From NCBI GenBank assembly GCA_964561995.1, contig CAZLQZ010000003.1:62001-126000 (forward strand): a stretch of 64,000 nucleotides of DNA, in the 5' to 3' direction. The notes under the pieces were generated by a model, which searched no databases, was not told the DNA's origin, and was given only the letters and a program-made list of their open reading frames with translations. The translations under genes and the position numbers were made by a program. The DNA comes from JABIAG01 sp964561995 (GTDB taxonomy: Archaea > Nanobdellota > Nanobdellia > Woesearchaeales > JABIAG01). Positions 26,230 through 35,218 of the stretch are shown here, one piece after another; position 1 is the stretch's first letter; each line of letters starts with the position of its first letter.

Positions 26230-27264
26230 ATGGGAGTAGCATTTAAAGATTTAATTAAAAAAGAAGAATTAGAATTAAAGGAATTAAAAGATAAAGTTTT
26301 AGTTATAGATACATTTAATATGCTTTATCAATTTATAACCACAATTCGAGGACCTGATGGAAGTGTTTTTACAGACTCAAAAGGAAGAGTAACTTCTCAT
26401 ATTATTGGATTGTTTAGCAGAATTGTGAGGTTTTTAGAAATTGGTATTAAACCTGCATTTGTTTTTGATGGGATTGCACCAGATTTAAAAAAAGCCGAAA
26501 GAAAAAGAAGAAAAGAACTAAAACTTAAAGCAAAAGCAAAATATGAAATTGCTGTTAAAGAAAAAGATATGGAAAGTATGAAAAAATTTGCTTCAAGAAC
26601 TTCTAGATTAACGCAAGATATGATTGATGATGCAAAAGATTTACTTGAAGCATTCGGTATTCCCATTATTCAAGCACCTTCTGAAGGAGAATCTCAAGCT
26701 GCATATATGGTTAGTAAAGGAGATGCTTATGCTTCTGTAAGTCAAGATTATGATAGTTTGTTATTTGGTTGTACAATTTTAATACACAATCTTTCAATTG
26801 CAGGAAAAAGAAAAAAAATTCACGGTATAGGTTATAAAACTGTCAAACCCGAAAAGATCTTTTTTTCAGATGTAATGAACGAGTTAGGTATAGATCAAGA
26901 TGGTCTAATTGTTTTAGGAATGTTGGTTGGAACCGATTATAATATTGGTGGAATAAAAGGAATTGGTCCTAAAAACGCACTAAAAAACGTAAAACAATAC
27001 CAAGGTAATTATGATGAAATGTTTAAAAATTTAAAATGGGATGATTTTTTTGATGTTACTTGGCAAGAAGTTTTTAATGTTTTTAAAAAAATGCCTGTTA
27101 GTGACGATTATGAATTAAAATGGGATCCAATTGATAAAGAAAAATTAAGAAAAGTTTTAATAGAAAAACATGAATTCTCAGAAGAAAGAGTTAATTCATC
27201 ATTAGAAAGATTAAAAAAACATGATGATAAGAAAAAACAAAAAAGTCTTGGAGATTTTATGTAA
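26230..27264 (+). CDS. fen: Flap endonuclease Fen1
   Basis: A 344-residue structure-specific 5' nuclease that removes flaps during Okazaki fragment maturation and repair. The conserved acidic residues sit in VIDTFN (about D27), FVFDG (about D79), EGESQAA (about 155), SQDYDSLLFG (about 174-178) and GTDYN (about 235). The C-terminus, QKSLGDFM, is a PCNA-interacting (PIP) motif. It is the first gene of a three-gene plus-strand run with the EamA transporter (0 bp gap) and Trm5. Confidence 0.97.
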   Translation: MGVAFKDLIKKEELELKELKDKVLVIDTFNMLYQFITTIRGPDGSVFTDSKGRVTSHIIGLFSRIVRFLEIGIKPAFVFDGIAPDLKKAERKRRKELKLKAKAKYEIAVKEKDMESMKKFASRTSRLTQDMIDDAKDLLEAFGIPIIQAPSEGESQAAYMVSKGDAYASVSQDYDSLLFGCTILIHNLSIAGKRKKIHGIGYKTVKPEKIFFSDVMNELGIDQDGLIVLGMLVGTDYNIGGIKGIGPKNALKNVKQYQGNYDEMFKNLKWDDFFDVTWQEVFNVFKKMPVSDDYELKWDPIDKEKLRKVLIEKHEFSEERVNSSLERLKKHDDKKKQKSLGDFM

Positions 27265-28146
27265 ATGACGTTTATTGAATTTATTTCGGGTTTTGATTGG
27301 TATGTTTACATTTTACTAGGTACTCTTTTTGGTTCTATTTCATTTATTGTTCGAAAAAAAGTATTACAACATGAACACGCTCTAGAATATACTAGTTTTA
27401 GATGTATTATTACTTTTATTTTATTTTTTATTTTAAGTTTTTTTATTTCTCTTAAAATAAGTATGTTTCATTTAATAATTATTTTTTTAACTGCGTTTAT
27501 ATCTTCAACAGGATTAATATTTAGAAATAAGGCCGTAAGGCACGGGGATATTTCTTCTGTAGCACCTCTTGGAGGAGTGACAAATATATTTGTTTTGGTA
27601 TGGGGAATACTTTTTTTATCTGAATTTCCTGATTTAAATCACTTTTTTGGAATAATATTATGTTTTTTAGGTATATTTTTAATTGAATTCAATAAAAAAT
27701 TCAAATTTAAAAAACTATTTGGTAAAAAATTCATCAAACAATATTTATTTGCTATGTTACTTTTTTCAATAGATGCAGTAATTTTAAGGTATCTTTTACT
27801 TCAAGGTTTAAGTCCGTTTACAGCTTTGTTTTATCTTTGGTTATTTATTACAATATTTATTATTTTAAAAGAACTCCAAGATCATGGTTTAAAGGATTTA
27901 AAACATTTCAAAAAAGACTTTTTTTTAATATTCTGGACTACTTTTTTTATGTTTATTAGAAATATTCTTTTTTTGTTCGGATTATCTTTTCCAGCTGCCC
28001 AAATAGTTTTAGCAAAAACAGTTGATAATTCAAGTAGTATTTTCATAACTTTTATAGGTGGAAGATTTTTTCACGAAAAACAATTAATTAGAAAATCGGT
28101 TGCGGCCTTAATAATTTTGATTGGTTCGTTAATGATTATTTTATAA
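27265..28146 (+). CDS. EamA/DMT-family transporter
   Basis: A 293-residue integral membrane protein with about ten hydrophobic helices in two repeats of five, the layout of the drug/metabolite transporter superfamily. The helix-end motif S-V-A-P-L-G-G (about 97-103) in the first half and F-P-A-A-Q-I-V-L-A-K in the second are typical. It begins on the base after the fen1 stop codon, so it depends on that transcript. The transported substrate is unknown. Confidence 0.8.
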   Translation: MTFIEFISGFDWYVYILLGTLFGSISFIVRKKVLQHEHALEYTSFRCIITFILFFILSFFISLKISMFHLIIIFLTAFISSTGLIFRNKAVRHGDISSVAPLGGVTNIFVLVWGILFLSEFPDLNHFFGIILCFLGIFLIEFNKKFKFKKLFGKKFIKQYLFAMLLFSIDAVILRYLLLQGLSPFTALFYLWLFITIFIILKELQDHGLKDLKHFKKDFFLIFWTTFFMFIRNILFLFGLSFPAAQIVLAKTVDNSSSIFITFIGGRFFHEKQLIRKSVAALIILIGSLMIIL

Positions 28147-28147
28147 A

Positions 28148-28972
28148 ATGAAAATTAAAGAAATGTTAAAAAAAGAATTAACTAAGAAAGAATTAGAATT
28201 ATTACCTACTTCTTTTGATTTGGTTGGTGATGTTTTAATTTTTAATCAATTTCCTGATGAATTAATAAAAAAAGAAAAAATAATAGGAAACAAATTGCTT
28301 GAAAATTTTAAAAATGTTAAAGTAATAGCTAAAAAAACAGGAAAATATTCTGGAACTTATAGAACTCCCAAATTAAAATTAATGGCTGGGCAAAGAAGAA
28401 AAGAAACAATACATAAAGAAAATGGCATTAGTTTAAAATTACATCCTGAAAATGTTTATTTTTCTGCTAGAACTTCTACAGAAAGAAAAAGAATTTATCA
28501 ATTAGTTAGGAAGGGTGAAGAAGTTTTAGTTATGTTTTCTGGAATTGCACCTTTGCCCGTTGTTATAGCAAAAAATACCGACGTTAAGGAAGTATATGGC
28601 GTAGAAATCAATCCTTTTGGGCATAAATATGCTTTAGAAAACATTCAATTAAACAAATTGAAAAATGTTAAATTATTTCTTGGTGATGTTAGAAAAGTGT
28701 TACCTGAAATTGATAAGAAGTTTGATAGAATATTGATGCCTTTGCCAAAAACAGCTGAAGAATTTTTAGATGTAGCATTAACAAAGATTAAGAAAAATGG
28801 TATGATTCATCTGTATTCATTCATTTCAATGGAAGAAGTGCCTTCGATGAAAAAGAAAATCCATCAAATTTGTAAAGAAAATAATCAGAAATGTATTATT
28901 AAAGATGTTGTTAAATGTGGTCAGTTTTCTCCTCAAGAATATAGGATGTGTTTTGACATCAAATGTATGTAA
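28148..28972 (+). CDS. trm5: tRNA (guanine37-N1)-methyltransferase Trm5-type
   Basis: A 274-residue class I SAM methyltransferase that makes m1G37 in tRNA to prevent frameshifting. The N-terminal DLVGDVLIF segment and the SARTSTERKRI motif are Trm5 hallmarks. The SAM-binding strand is VLVMFSGIAPL (about 129-139), followed by the acidic VYGVEINP. The catalytic region MPLPKTAEEF replaces the NPP-type motif, as in archaeal Trm5b. It follows the EamA gene by one base. A related family member (Tyw2/Taw2-like) is a less likely alternative. Confidence 0.88.
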   Translation: MKIKEMLKKELTKKELELLPTSFDLVGDVLIFNQFPDELIKKEKIIGNKLLENFKNVKVIAKKTGKYSGTYRTPKLKLMAGQRRKETIHKENGISLKLHPENVYFSARTSTERKRIYQLVRKGEEVLVMFSGIAPLPVVIAKNTDVKEVYGVEINPFGHKYALENIQLNKLKNVKLFLGDVRKVLPEIDKKFDRILMPLPKTAEEFLDVALTKIKKNGMIHLYSFISMEEVPSMKKKIHQICKENNQKCIIKDVVKCGQFSPQEYRMCFDIKCM

Positions 28973-29007
28973 TTAAAATAAACAAATAATTATAAAAAAA
29001 TAAAAAA

Positions 29008-29199
29008 TTATTTTTTCTTTCCTGCTTTGTATGCAAAAAATAAAGCTACAATTCCCAATGTTACCATTGCCCACGCAAGTGGAATCAAAAGTCCTAGTTG
29101 TTCATTTGCAAGAATTAAAAATAATATCACTATAACTAAAAAAATTCCTCCTACTGAAGCCGGTATTGCAACAAAAGGGTTATTTTCGTTTTTCTTCAT
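29008..29199 (-). CDS. Small two-helix membrane protein
   Basis: A 63-residue protein: a short polar head, two transmembrane helices (about 11-29 and 36-57) joined by a brief turn, and a basic GKKK end. A strong AGAGGTGAT ribosome binding site precedes the ATG, and a TATA-like TTTATAAAG lies about 40 bp upstream. Small proteins like this recur in the window (see 18824, 51294). No family recognised. Confidence 0.7.
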   Translation of the reverse strand: MKKNENNPFVAIPASVGGIFLVIVILFLILANEQLGLLIPLAWAMVTLGIVALFFAYKAGKKK

Positions 29200-29313
29200 A
29201 ATATCACCTCTTTTTTGTTAATTACTATAAACCTTTATAAACTTTTTTTGTTTTACTCTATTGTACGCAGTGATTTGGTGAACACCAATTGACGAAAGGA
29301 TGATATAAAAGAG

Positions 29314-29426
29314 TAACTGATGAGCGTGCACTTACATTTTCGTATGCTTTCTGATTTAAATGAAGAAACATACTTCGGGAGCTACAAACGAAACTGTAGA
29401 AAGATTAACTGATGAGCGTGCACTTA
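29314..29426. repeat. Hairpin element flanked by a perfect 21-bp direct repeat
   Basis: Identical 21-mers at 29314-29334 and 29406-29426 (begin TAACTGATGAG, end GCACTTA) enclose a 71-bp element. It starts with a bulged hairpin, GTATG/CATAC plus TTTCT/AGAAA. The core at 29374-29398 matches the elements behind endA and rfcS at 22 of 25 positions and contains the small stem CTACA/TGTAG. The repeat period, 92 bp, is close to the 85-90 bp of the endA array. The gap 29200-29535 holds no other gene I can support. Confidence 0.7.
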
Positions 29427-29535
29427 ACTTTATTTTAATTATTAAAATAATTTTTCTGAAAGAAAAGGATTTATTTAAATTTATCATTGTGCGGTGGTTC
29501 TGATGTTTATTGGTTTGTAAAAGAAAAATAACTCT

Positions 29536-30663
29536 TTAACCATACATTTTACTATCAAAACTTTCTTTATCTTTAACATTAACTTTAGAAATTGCCTTTA
29601 GTAAATCTTCTTCTTTAATTATGTGTCTTTTATTTCTTAATGCAAAATAACCTGCTTCGGTACACACAGATTTTATTTCTGCACCTGAAAGTCCTTCCAT
29701 ATTTTTACAAATTCCATCTAAATCGATTTTTTCAAAATTCATTTTACTAGAATGTACTTTGAAAATTTCTTTTATTTCTTCAACAGATGGAAGAGGTACT
29801 TCAATTAATCTATCCAATCTTCCTGGTCTTAATATTGCAGTATCTAAAATATCTTTTCTATTAGTGCATCCAATTATTTTAACATTGTCTAAATTCTTGA
29901 ATCCATCAATTTCTGCAAGAAATTGCATGAAAGTTCTTTGAACTTCTCTTTCTCCACTAGTTCCAATTTCCACTCTTTGTGAAGCAATAGCATCAATTTC
30001 ATCAATGAAAACAACCGAAGGGGCTTTGTTTCTTGCCATTTCAAAAAGATCTTTAACTAATTTAGCTCCTTCTCCAATAAATTTTTGTACTAATTCTGAA
30101 CCAACAATTTCAATAAAAGTAGAGTTTGTTGATGAAGCAACAGCTTTTGCAAGTAAAGTTTTACCAGTTCCTGGTTCTCCATGTAACAAAATTCCTTTTG
30201 GAGGTTGAATTCCTATTTTTTCGAATAATTCAGGTTGGTTTAATGGAAGTTCAATTACTTCTTTAATTTCTTGAATTTGACTTTTTAATCCACCAATATG
30301 CTCCCAAGAAACATCTGGTTTTTCAACAATAACGAATTTTTCAACATCAAAATTACTTAATGAAGTATGTTTTTTTACAATGTTAAGATTTCTTTGTTCT
30401 ACAAAAACATAATCTCCCGGAATTAAAGTTCCTACACTTTCAGGATTAGTAACTAAAAAAGAATTTCCATTAGGTACTTTTATTATTACTTCTTTATCAA
30501 TAACGTCTTTAACTTCACAAACCATTAAAGGATTCGTTTTAAAGGAGTCTAATTCATTTTTTAATTGAGAAACAGTCTGTTTTAAAATATTATTTTCTGA
30601 TTCTAATTGATTCATGCTTGAAACATAAGAATACATTTCTTTTTCGTAGCTCTCGTTCCCCAT
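29536..30663 (-). CDS. pan: Proteasome-activating nucleotidase PAN
   Basis: A 375-residue AAA+ unfoldase that feeds proteins into the 20S proteasome. It has an N-terminal coiled coil (about 5-42), an OB domain (about 48-105), Walker A GEPGTGKT (about 158-165), Walker B VFIDEID (about 217-223) and the second region of homology (GRLDR). The C-terminal MYG fits the HbYX motif that docks into the proteasome alpha ring. Length is slightly short for PAN but complete. It is a single gene on the minus strand; proteasome subunits are not in the window. Confidence 0.93.
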   Translation of the reverse strand: MGNESYEKEMYSYVSSMNQLESENNILKQTVSQLKNELDSFKTNPLMVCEVKDVIDKEVIIKVPNGNSFLVTNPESVGTLIPGDYVFVEQRNLNIVKKHTSLSNFDVEKFVIVEKPDVSWEHIGGLKSQIQEIKEVIELPLNQPELFEKIGIQPPKGILLHGEPGTGKTLLAKAVASSTNSTFIEIVGSELVQKFIGEGAKLVKDLFEMARNKAPSVVFIDEIDAIASQRVEIGTSGEREVQRTFMQFLAEIDGFKNLDNVKIIGCTNRKDILDTAILRPGRLDRLIEVPLPSVEEIKEIFKVHSSKMNFEKIDLDGICKNMEGLSGAEIKSVCTEAGYFALRNKRHIIKEEDLLKAISKVNVKDKESFDSKMYG

Positions 30664-30760
30664 CTTTTTAATAAATTTCTTTTACTTTAAATAGGTTGTG
30701 GATATACTGATTAGGGGTAACTTAGCAAACTTTTTAAACAATTAGAGTTTTTATAAAACA

Positions 30761-31825
30761 ATGGACTCAAGAATAAAAAAACTGGCAAAAATCTTAACAG
30801 ATTACTCAATAAAGATTAACAAAGGAGATAAAATTAGAATACTTTTTGATTCAGAAGCAAAAGAATTAGCATTGGAATGTTATAAAAATATTATTTTAAA
30901 AGGTGCATTTCCAATAGTTCATTGTAATATGCCTGGTTTTGGTTATGCTTATTACAATTTAGCTTCAGAAGAACAATTAAAAGAATTTCCAAAATTAGCC
31001 GAACATGAAATCAAAGCTTGTCAAGGTATAATTAATATTGGTGGATCTTATAATACTAAAGAGTTAAGTAATATAGAACCTAAAAAAATAGCCACAAGAA
31101 GAAAAATAACTTCACCGTTGTCTGATTTTATAGTTGATCAAAACAATTGGGTAATTGTAGAATCTCCAACGCACGCTTTAGCTCAAGATGCTGAAATGTC
31201 ACTTGAAGAGTTTGAAGAATTTGTATTTTCATCAACAAACGTCGAATGGCAAGAAGAATCTAAAAAACAAGATAAACTAAAAGAAGTTTTAGACAAAGGA
31301 AAAGAAGTAAGAATTGTTGGAAAAAATACAGATATAAGTTTTAGTATTGAAGGAAGACAAGGCATTAAATGTGATGGTCATAGAAATATGCCTGATGGAG
31401 AAGTTTTTGTTGCTCCTGTTGAAGACACAACTCAAGGTTTTGTTGAATATTCTTTTCCTGCGATATATGGTGGAAGAGAAGTTTCTGGAATCAAATTAAA
31501 ATTTGAAAAAGGTAAAGTTGTTGAAGCAACAGCTAATAAAAATGAAGAATTCTTAAAAGAAATGATTGCAACTGACCCGGGAAGTTGTAAACTTGGCGAA
31601 TTTGGTATTGGAGTTAACTTTGGAATTAAAAAATTCGTCAAACAAATATTATTTGATGAAAAAATAGGTGGAACTGTACATCTTGCTTTGGGAAGAGCAT
31701 ACAAAGAAGGTAATGGTAAAAATGAGTCTGCCGTTCATTGGGATATGATTAAAGATTTAAGAGAATTTGGTAAAATAATTATTGATGGAAAAATAATTAT
31801 GGAAAATGGCAAATTTAAAATTTAA
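30761..31825 (+). CDS. M29-family metal-dependent aminopeptidase
   Basis: A 354-residue aminopeptidase (thermophilic aminopeptidase T / AmpS-like). The central NMPDGEVFVAPVEDTTQGFVEYSFPA-type segment carries a metal-ligand Glu, and further conserved blocks (LGEFGIGVN, then LGRAYKEG and SAVHWDMI with its His and Asp) follow in family order. It should release N-terminal residues from peptides left by the proteasome. Convergent with the M24 peptidase gene (4-bp overlap) and next to PAN, forming a protein-turnover neighbourhood. Confidence 0.88.
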   Translation: MDSRIKKLAKILTDYSIKINKGDKIRILFDSEAKELALECYKNIILKGAFPIVHCNMPGFGYAYYNLASEEQLKEFPKLAEHEIKACQGIINIGGSYNTKELSNIEPKKIATRRKITSPLSDFIVDQNNWVIVESPTHALAQDAEMSLEEFEEFVFSSTNVEWQEESKKQDKLKEVLDKGKEVRIVGKNTDISFSIEGRQGIKCDGHRNMPDGEVFVAPVEDTTQGFVEYSFPAIYGGREVSGIKLKFEKGKVVEATANKNEEFLKEMIATDPGSCKLGEFGIGVNFGIKKFVKQILFDEKIGGTVHLALGRAYKEGNGKNESAVHWDMIKDLREFGKIIIDGKIIMENGKFKI

Positions 31826-32448
31826 TTTATTTTAATTAATTTTTTTGTTACATTTTTAGTCAGAATTTCTTTTTCCCCTTTGTCATTAATTAAAACATCA
31901 TCTTCAATTCTAATCCCCCATTTATTTTTTACATAAAATCCTGGTTCAATAGTTACAACATTATTTTTTTTAAGTTTAAGTGGTAATGGTTCATGAACAA
32001 TTTTTCCTAAACCGTGACTTAAAGAATGAATAAATAATTTATTTTTTTCTCCTAATCTTTTTCTAAATGCTTTTTCAATATATCTTACTTTTGAGTTTAA
32101 TTTGCATTGTTTTAACATTTTATTTTGTTCTTTTAACAAATAGTGGTATGTTTTTTGTTCTTTTTCTGTTGGATTTCCAATATAAATTGTACGAGTAATG
32201 TCTGAGCAATAACCTTTGTGTTTAATGCCATAATCAATAACACAAAATCCTTTTTTCAATTCACTATTTCCTTCATAATGTGGTAAAGAAGCCCCATTTC
32301 CTGAAGCTACTATTGTAGGAAAAGCCAATTCAAAATCTTTTTCTAAAAAGTCTTTCACTTCTTTTTCTGTTTTAAATTGAGAAAATTTTTCTAAACATTC
32401 ATTCATTCTTTTACAAGTTAATTGACAGGCTTTTCTTATTTCATCCAT
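31822..32448 (-). CDS. Compact M24-family metallopeptidase (Xaa-Pro dipeptidase type)
   Basis: A 208-residue pita-bread-fold peptidase consisting of the catalytic domain only; typical Xaa-Pro dipeptidases have an additional N-terminal domain of about 120 residues. All five metal ligands are visible: D72 (VIDYG), D83 (SDITRT), H145 (SHGLG), E168 (TIEPG) and E182 (RIEDD). The ITRTI and HGLG patterns favour a prolidase over methionine aminopeptidase. An active single-domain enzyme is likely. Confidence 0.85.
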   Translation of the reverse strand: MDEIRKACQLTCKRMNECLEKFSQFKTEKEVKDFLEKDFELAFPTIVASGNGASLPHYEGNSELKKGFCVIDYGIKHKGYCSDITRTIYIGNPTEKEQKTYHYLLKEQNKMLKQCKLNSKVRYIEKAFRKRLGEKNKLFIHSLSHGLGKIVHEPLPLKLKKNNVVTIEPGFYVKNKWGIRIEDDVLINDKGEKEILTKNVTKKLIKIN

Positions 32449-32494
32449 TATTTACATCGTAAAGCTTATATAGCTTAAATTAATTGTGGTAATA

Positions 32495-33682
32495 ATGAAA
32501 AAGATTACTTTGAGCAATGGTTTAGATATTTTTATTAAAAATAGTGCTTCACCAACAGTTACTGTTCAAGTAACAATTAAAACAGGAAGTGCCTATGAAT
32601 CCAATGAAGAAAGGGGTTATTCACATTTTGTAGAACATATGTTATTTGAAGGTACAAAAAATAGAACTAATTTTCAAATCGCTAATGAAATTGAAAAAAT
32701 AGGTGGTGAATTAAATGGTGCAACAACTACAGATAGAACATTTTATTACATAAAAGTCCCAAAGAAGTATGCTCAAATTGCTGTCGATATACTTTCAGAT
32801 ATTTTAATTAATCCATTATTTGGAGAAAAAGAATTCAATAAAGAAAAACAAATAATTTTAAGTGAAATAGATATGTATCATGATGATCCCAAATTGTATC
32901 AATGGACATTATTAGAAAAAAACTTATTTTCTTCTTCACTTAAATATTCTACAGCAGGTAGTAAAACTTCGATAAAAAATTGTCAAAGAAATGATTTAAT
33001 TAATTATTTCAATAATCATTATTTTGCAGAAAATATTTTTGTTTCAGTTGCTGGCGAAGTTAAGGATCTTAATTTTAACGAGTTTAATAAAATAAAATCA
33101 GGAAAAAGCTCTTTAAAAATTAAAGAACCAGAATTAACCGAAAATATCGATATCATTAAAAAAAGAAATATTCAACAATCTTATCTTATTACAGGATATA
33201 AAACTGTTTCTAGAAATGATAATGATTCTATAGTTTTTGATATTATTCACGCAATTCTTGGAAGGGGCGCTAGTGGAAAAATTTTCGATGAAATAAGAAA
33301 TAAGCGAGGATTGGGTTATGGTGTTTATGTTTTTAATGAATTAGGTAAATATTCTGGCGCTTTTGGTGTGGCAGTTACAACAAAAAAGGAAAATGTAGAT
33401 CAAGTTAAAAAAATAATTCGTAATGAAATTTCCAATTTAAAAGATATAACGAAAAAAGATTTGGATGAAGCAAAAGAATATCTTTTGGGAAGAATAGAAA
33501 TGGATTCAGAAGATACTAAAAATCTCACAGAAGATATATCTTTATGGGTTAGTTATTCTAGTGTTAGTAATATGAAACAATACATTCAAAACTTAAAGAA
33601 AGTTACAAAAAAAGACATAGAATTGGTTGTTAAAAAGTACTTTAAAAAACACGTCACAGCCTTAATATCTGAAAGACGATAA
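32495..33682 (+). CDS. M16-family zinc peptidase (pitrilysin/processing peptidase type)
   Basis: A 395-residue M16B-like peptidase with the inverted zinc motif HFVEH (H44, E47, H48) and a downstream acidic region (EKQIILSEIDMYHDDP) supplying the third ligand. The C-terminal half repeats the fold without the motif, containing RGLGYGVYV. I prefer the ATG at 32495: a TATA-like TTATATAG about 28 nt upstream makes it leaderless. A GTG at 32486 would add three residues. Such enzymes degrade peptides or process proteins. Confidence 0.9.
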   Translation: MKKITLSNGLDIFIKNSASPTVTVQVTIKTGSAYESNEERGYSHFVEHMLFEGTKNRTNFQIANEIEKIGGELNGATTTDRTFYYIKVPKKYAQIAVDILSDILINPLFGEKEFNKEKQIILSEIDMYHDDPKLYQWTLLEKNLFSSSLKYSTAGSKTSIKNCQRNDLINYFNNHYFAENIFVSVAGEVKDLNFNEFNKIKSGKSSLKIKEPELTENIDIIKKRNIQQSYLITGYKTVSRNDNDSIVFDIIHAILGRGASGKIFDEIRNKRGLGYGVYVFNELGKYSGAFGVAVTTKKENVDQVKKIIRNEISNLKDITKKDLDEAKEYLLGRIEMDSEDTKNLTEDISLWVSYSSVSNMKQYIQNLKKVTKKDIELVVKKYFKKHVTALISERR

Positions 33683-33753
33683 TATATATTAAAAAATCGA
33701 TAGATTTAAATATGCTGGCGTTTTTATTAAATTTGTACTGAGGGACTTATAAA

Positions 33754-34014
33754 ATGGAAGAAGAAAAAAACTTTTCAAAGGACATTATCGGAAAAACCGT
33801 GGTTAGTAAAAATGGTAAAACTTATGGTAATGTTTCAGATGTAGAGTTTGAAACAAGATCAGGAGAATTAATTCATATCATACTTAAAAATCCAACTGTT
33901 AATGCTGAAAAATTAGAATTAGAAAAAGATCAAGCTGGTCAAATGAAAATACCTTTTTCAGCAGTAATTGCTGTGGGCGACTTTTTAGTAGTTGCCGAAG
34001 AAGACATCATTTAA
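33754..34014 (+). CDS. PRC-barrel domain protein
   Basis: An 86-residue single PRC-barrel (residues about 8-80): DIIGKTVVSKNGKTYGNVSDVEFE is the typical opening, followed by the strand pattern IPFSAVIAVGDFLVV. Archaea often encode stand-alone PRC-barrel proteins; some affect cell division (CdpB) or RNA metabolism. Which of these applies here cannot be told. It is a single gene between the M16 peptidase and rfcS. Confidence 0.85.
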   Translation: MEEEKNFSKDIIGKTVVSKNGKTYGNVSDVEFETRSGELIHIILKNPTVNAEKLELEKDQAGQMKIPFSAVIAVGDFLVVAEEDII

Positions 34015-34106
34015 TAACACAATCTTTTTATAACATTATTTTTTCTAAATTATTATTAAACATTAAAATACTCACATTTTGATGTTATTTTTACGAAGTT
34101 AAAAAA

Positions 34107-35057
34107 ATGGAACATTCTATCTGGATTGAAAAATATAGGCCCGGAAGTTTTGAAGAGATTAAAGGACAAAAGCAAATTGTTCAAAGAATTAAAGCGTTAG
34201 TTGAAAAACAAAATCTTCCACATTTATTATTTACAGGTCCTGCAGGAGTAGGAAAAACTACTCTATCTATTGTTATTGCCAAAGAATTATTTAAAGATAC
34301 GTGGAGAGAAAATTTTCTTGAATTGAATGCATCTGATGAAAGAGGTATTGATGTAGTTAGAAGTAAGGTAAAGGACTTTGCAAGAACCAAATCAATAGGT
34401 GATGTACCATTTAAAGTGATTTATTTAGATGAATCTGATGCTTTAACAAAAGAAGCACAACAAGCTTTGAGAAGAACTATGGAAAACTATACTCAAAATT
34501 GTAGATTTATTTTAGCAGCTAATTATTCTTCAAAAATTATAGATCCAATACAATCAAGATGTGCAGCATTTAGATTTAGACCATTAGATAAAGAAGAAAT
34601 AATTTCTTTGATTGATTTTATTGCAATTAAAGAATCTTTAACAGTTGATGATAAAGCAAAAGAGGCATTATTTAATGTAAGTCGTGGTGATTGTAGGAAG
34701 TTAGAAAATACAATGCAAAGTTGCTCATCAATTTCACCAAATATAACTGAAGAACTTATTTACAGTTTAGCAAGTTTTGCTAATCCTGAAGAGATAAAAT
34801 TAGTTCTTAATTCTGCCTTAAATAGTGATTTTGAGACTGCTAGAAACGATTTATTGAAAACAATGTTAAAGTATGGGTTATCTGGAACAGACGTCATAAA
34901 ACAAATTCAAAGTGAAATTTGGAATCTTGAAATAGAAGATAAGAAAAAAGTTGAACTTATTGATAAGTGTGGTGAAATTGAATTTAGATTGGTAGAAGGT
35001 TCAGATGAGTTTATTCAACTTGAAAGTCTTTTAGCCCACATTATGATTTCTAAATAA
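34107..35057 (+). CDS. rfcS: Replication factor C small subunit
   Basis: A 316-residue AAA+ clamp-loader subunit that opens PCNA on primer ends. It begins with WIEKYRPGSFEEIKGQ; Walker A is GPAGVGKTT (about 43-51), Walker B is YLDESDAL (about 109-116), and the SRC motif (SRCAAF, about 150) acts in trans. It ends with LLAHIMISK. The stop is followed at once by a 57-bp hairpin element and then by a second, recoded copy of the last 18 codons. No RFC large subunit is in the window. Confidence 0.96.
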   Translation: MEHSIWIEKYRPGSFEEIKGQKQIVQRIKALVEKQNLPHLLFTGPAGVGKTTLSIVIAKELFKDTWRENFLELNASDERGIDVVRSKVKDFARTKSIGDVPFKVIYLDESDALTKEAQQALRRTMENYTQNCRFILAANYSSKIIDPIQSRCAAFRFRPLDKEEIISLIDFIAIKESLTVDDKAKEALFNVSRGDCRKLENTMQSCSSISPNITEELIYSLASFANPEEIKLVLNSALNSDFETARNDLLKTMLKYGLSGTDVIKQIQSEIWNLEIEDKKKVELIDKCGEIEFRLVEGSDEFIQLESLLAHIMISK

Positions 35058-35168
35058 GTTGTGCTATACGAATCTTTGAGTATAGTACTTCGGAAGCTAC
35101 TCACGAAACTGTAGGATGATTTTATTCAACTTGAATCTTTACTTGCCCATATTATGATTTCTAAATAA
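35004..35168 (+). repeat. Hairpin element between two codon-level copies of the rfcS 3' end
   Basis: Copy 1 (35004-35057) is the real gene end; copy 2 (35115-35168) is a second open 18-codon version with its own stop. Eight bases differ but only one amino acid (Glu to Asp); Ser AGT/TCT, Leu CTT/TTA, Leu TTA/CTT and His CAC/CAT are silent. The 57 bp between (35058-35114) form a stem GTGCTATAC/GTATAGTAC (one G-T pair) followed by the core shared with endA (25 of 25, 35089-35113) ending in a CTAC/GTAG stem. Confidence 0.85.
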
Positions 35169-35218
35169 TTGATTGATAAATAATAATATTTAAGTATCAG
35201 TACTTTTAATATTCATTT

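Noticed and set aside
29314..29399. Hammerhead ribozyme (CTGATGAG...CGAAAC pattern)
   Set aside because: The CUGAUGA and GAAA boxes are present, but the sequence between them cannot form a stem II closing on both, and no matching stem I/III pairing is visible; the CTGATGAG belongs to the flanking 21-bp repeat.
29314..29426. C/D-box guide RNA
   Set aside because: TGATGA and CTGA boxes exist, but the guide spacers would be about 27 and 42 nt, far from the roughly 12 nt of archaeal C/D sRNAs.
31870..31900. ORB-like GACAAAGGGG on the minus strand
   Set aside because: It lies inside the M24 peptidase gene, lacks the TTCC-dyad half, and is explained by the coded Asn-Asp-Lys-Gly.
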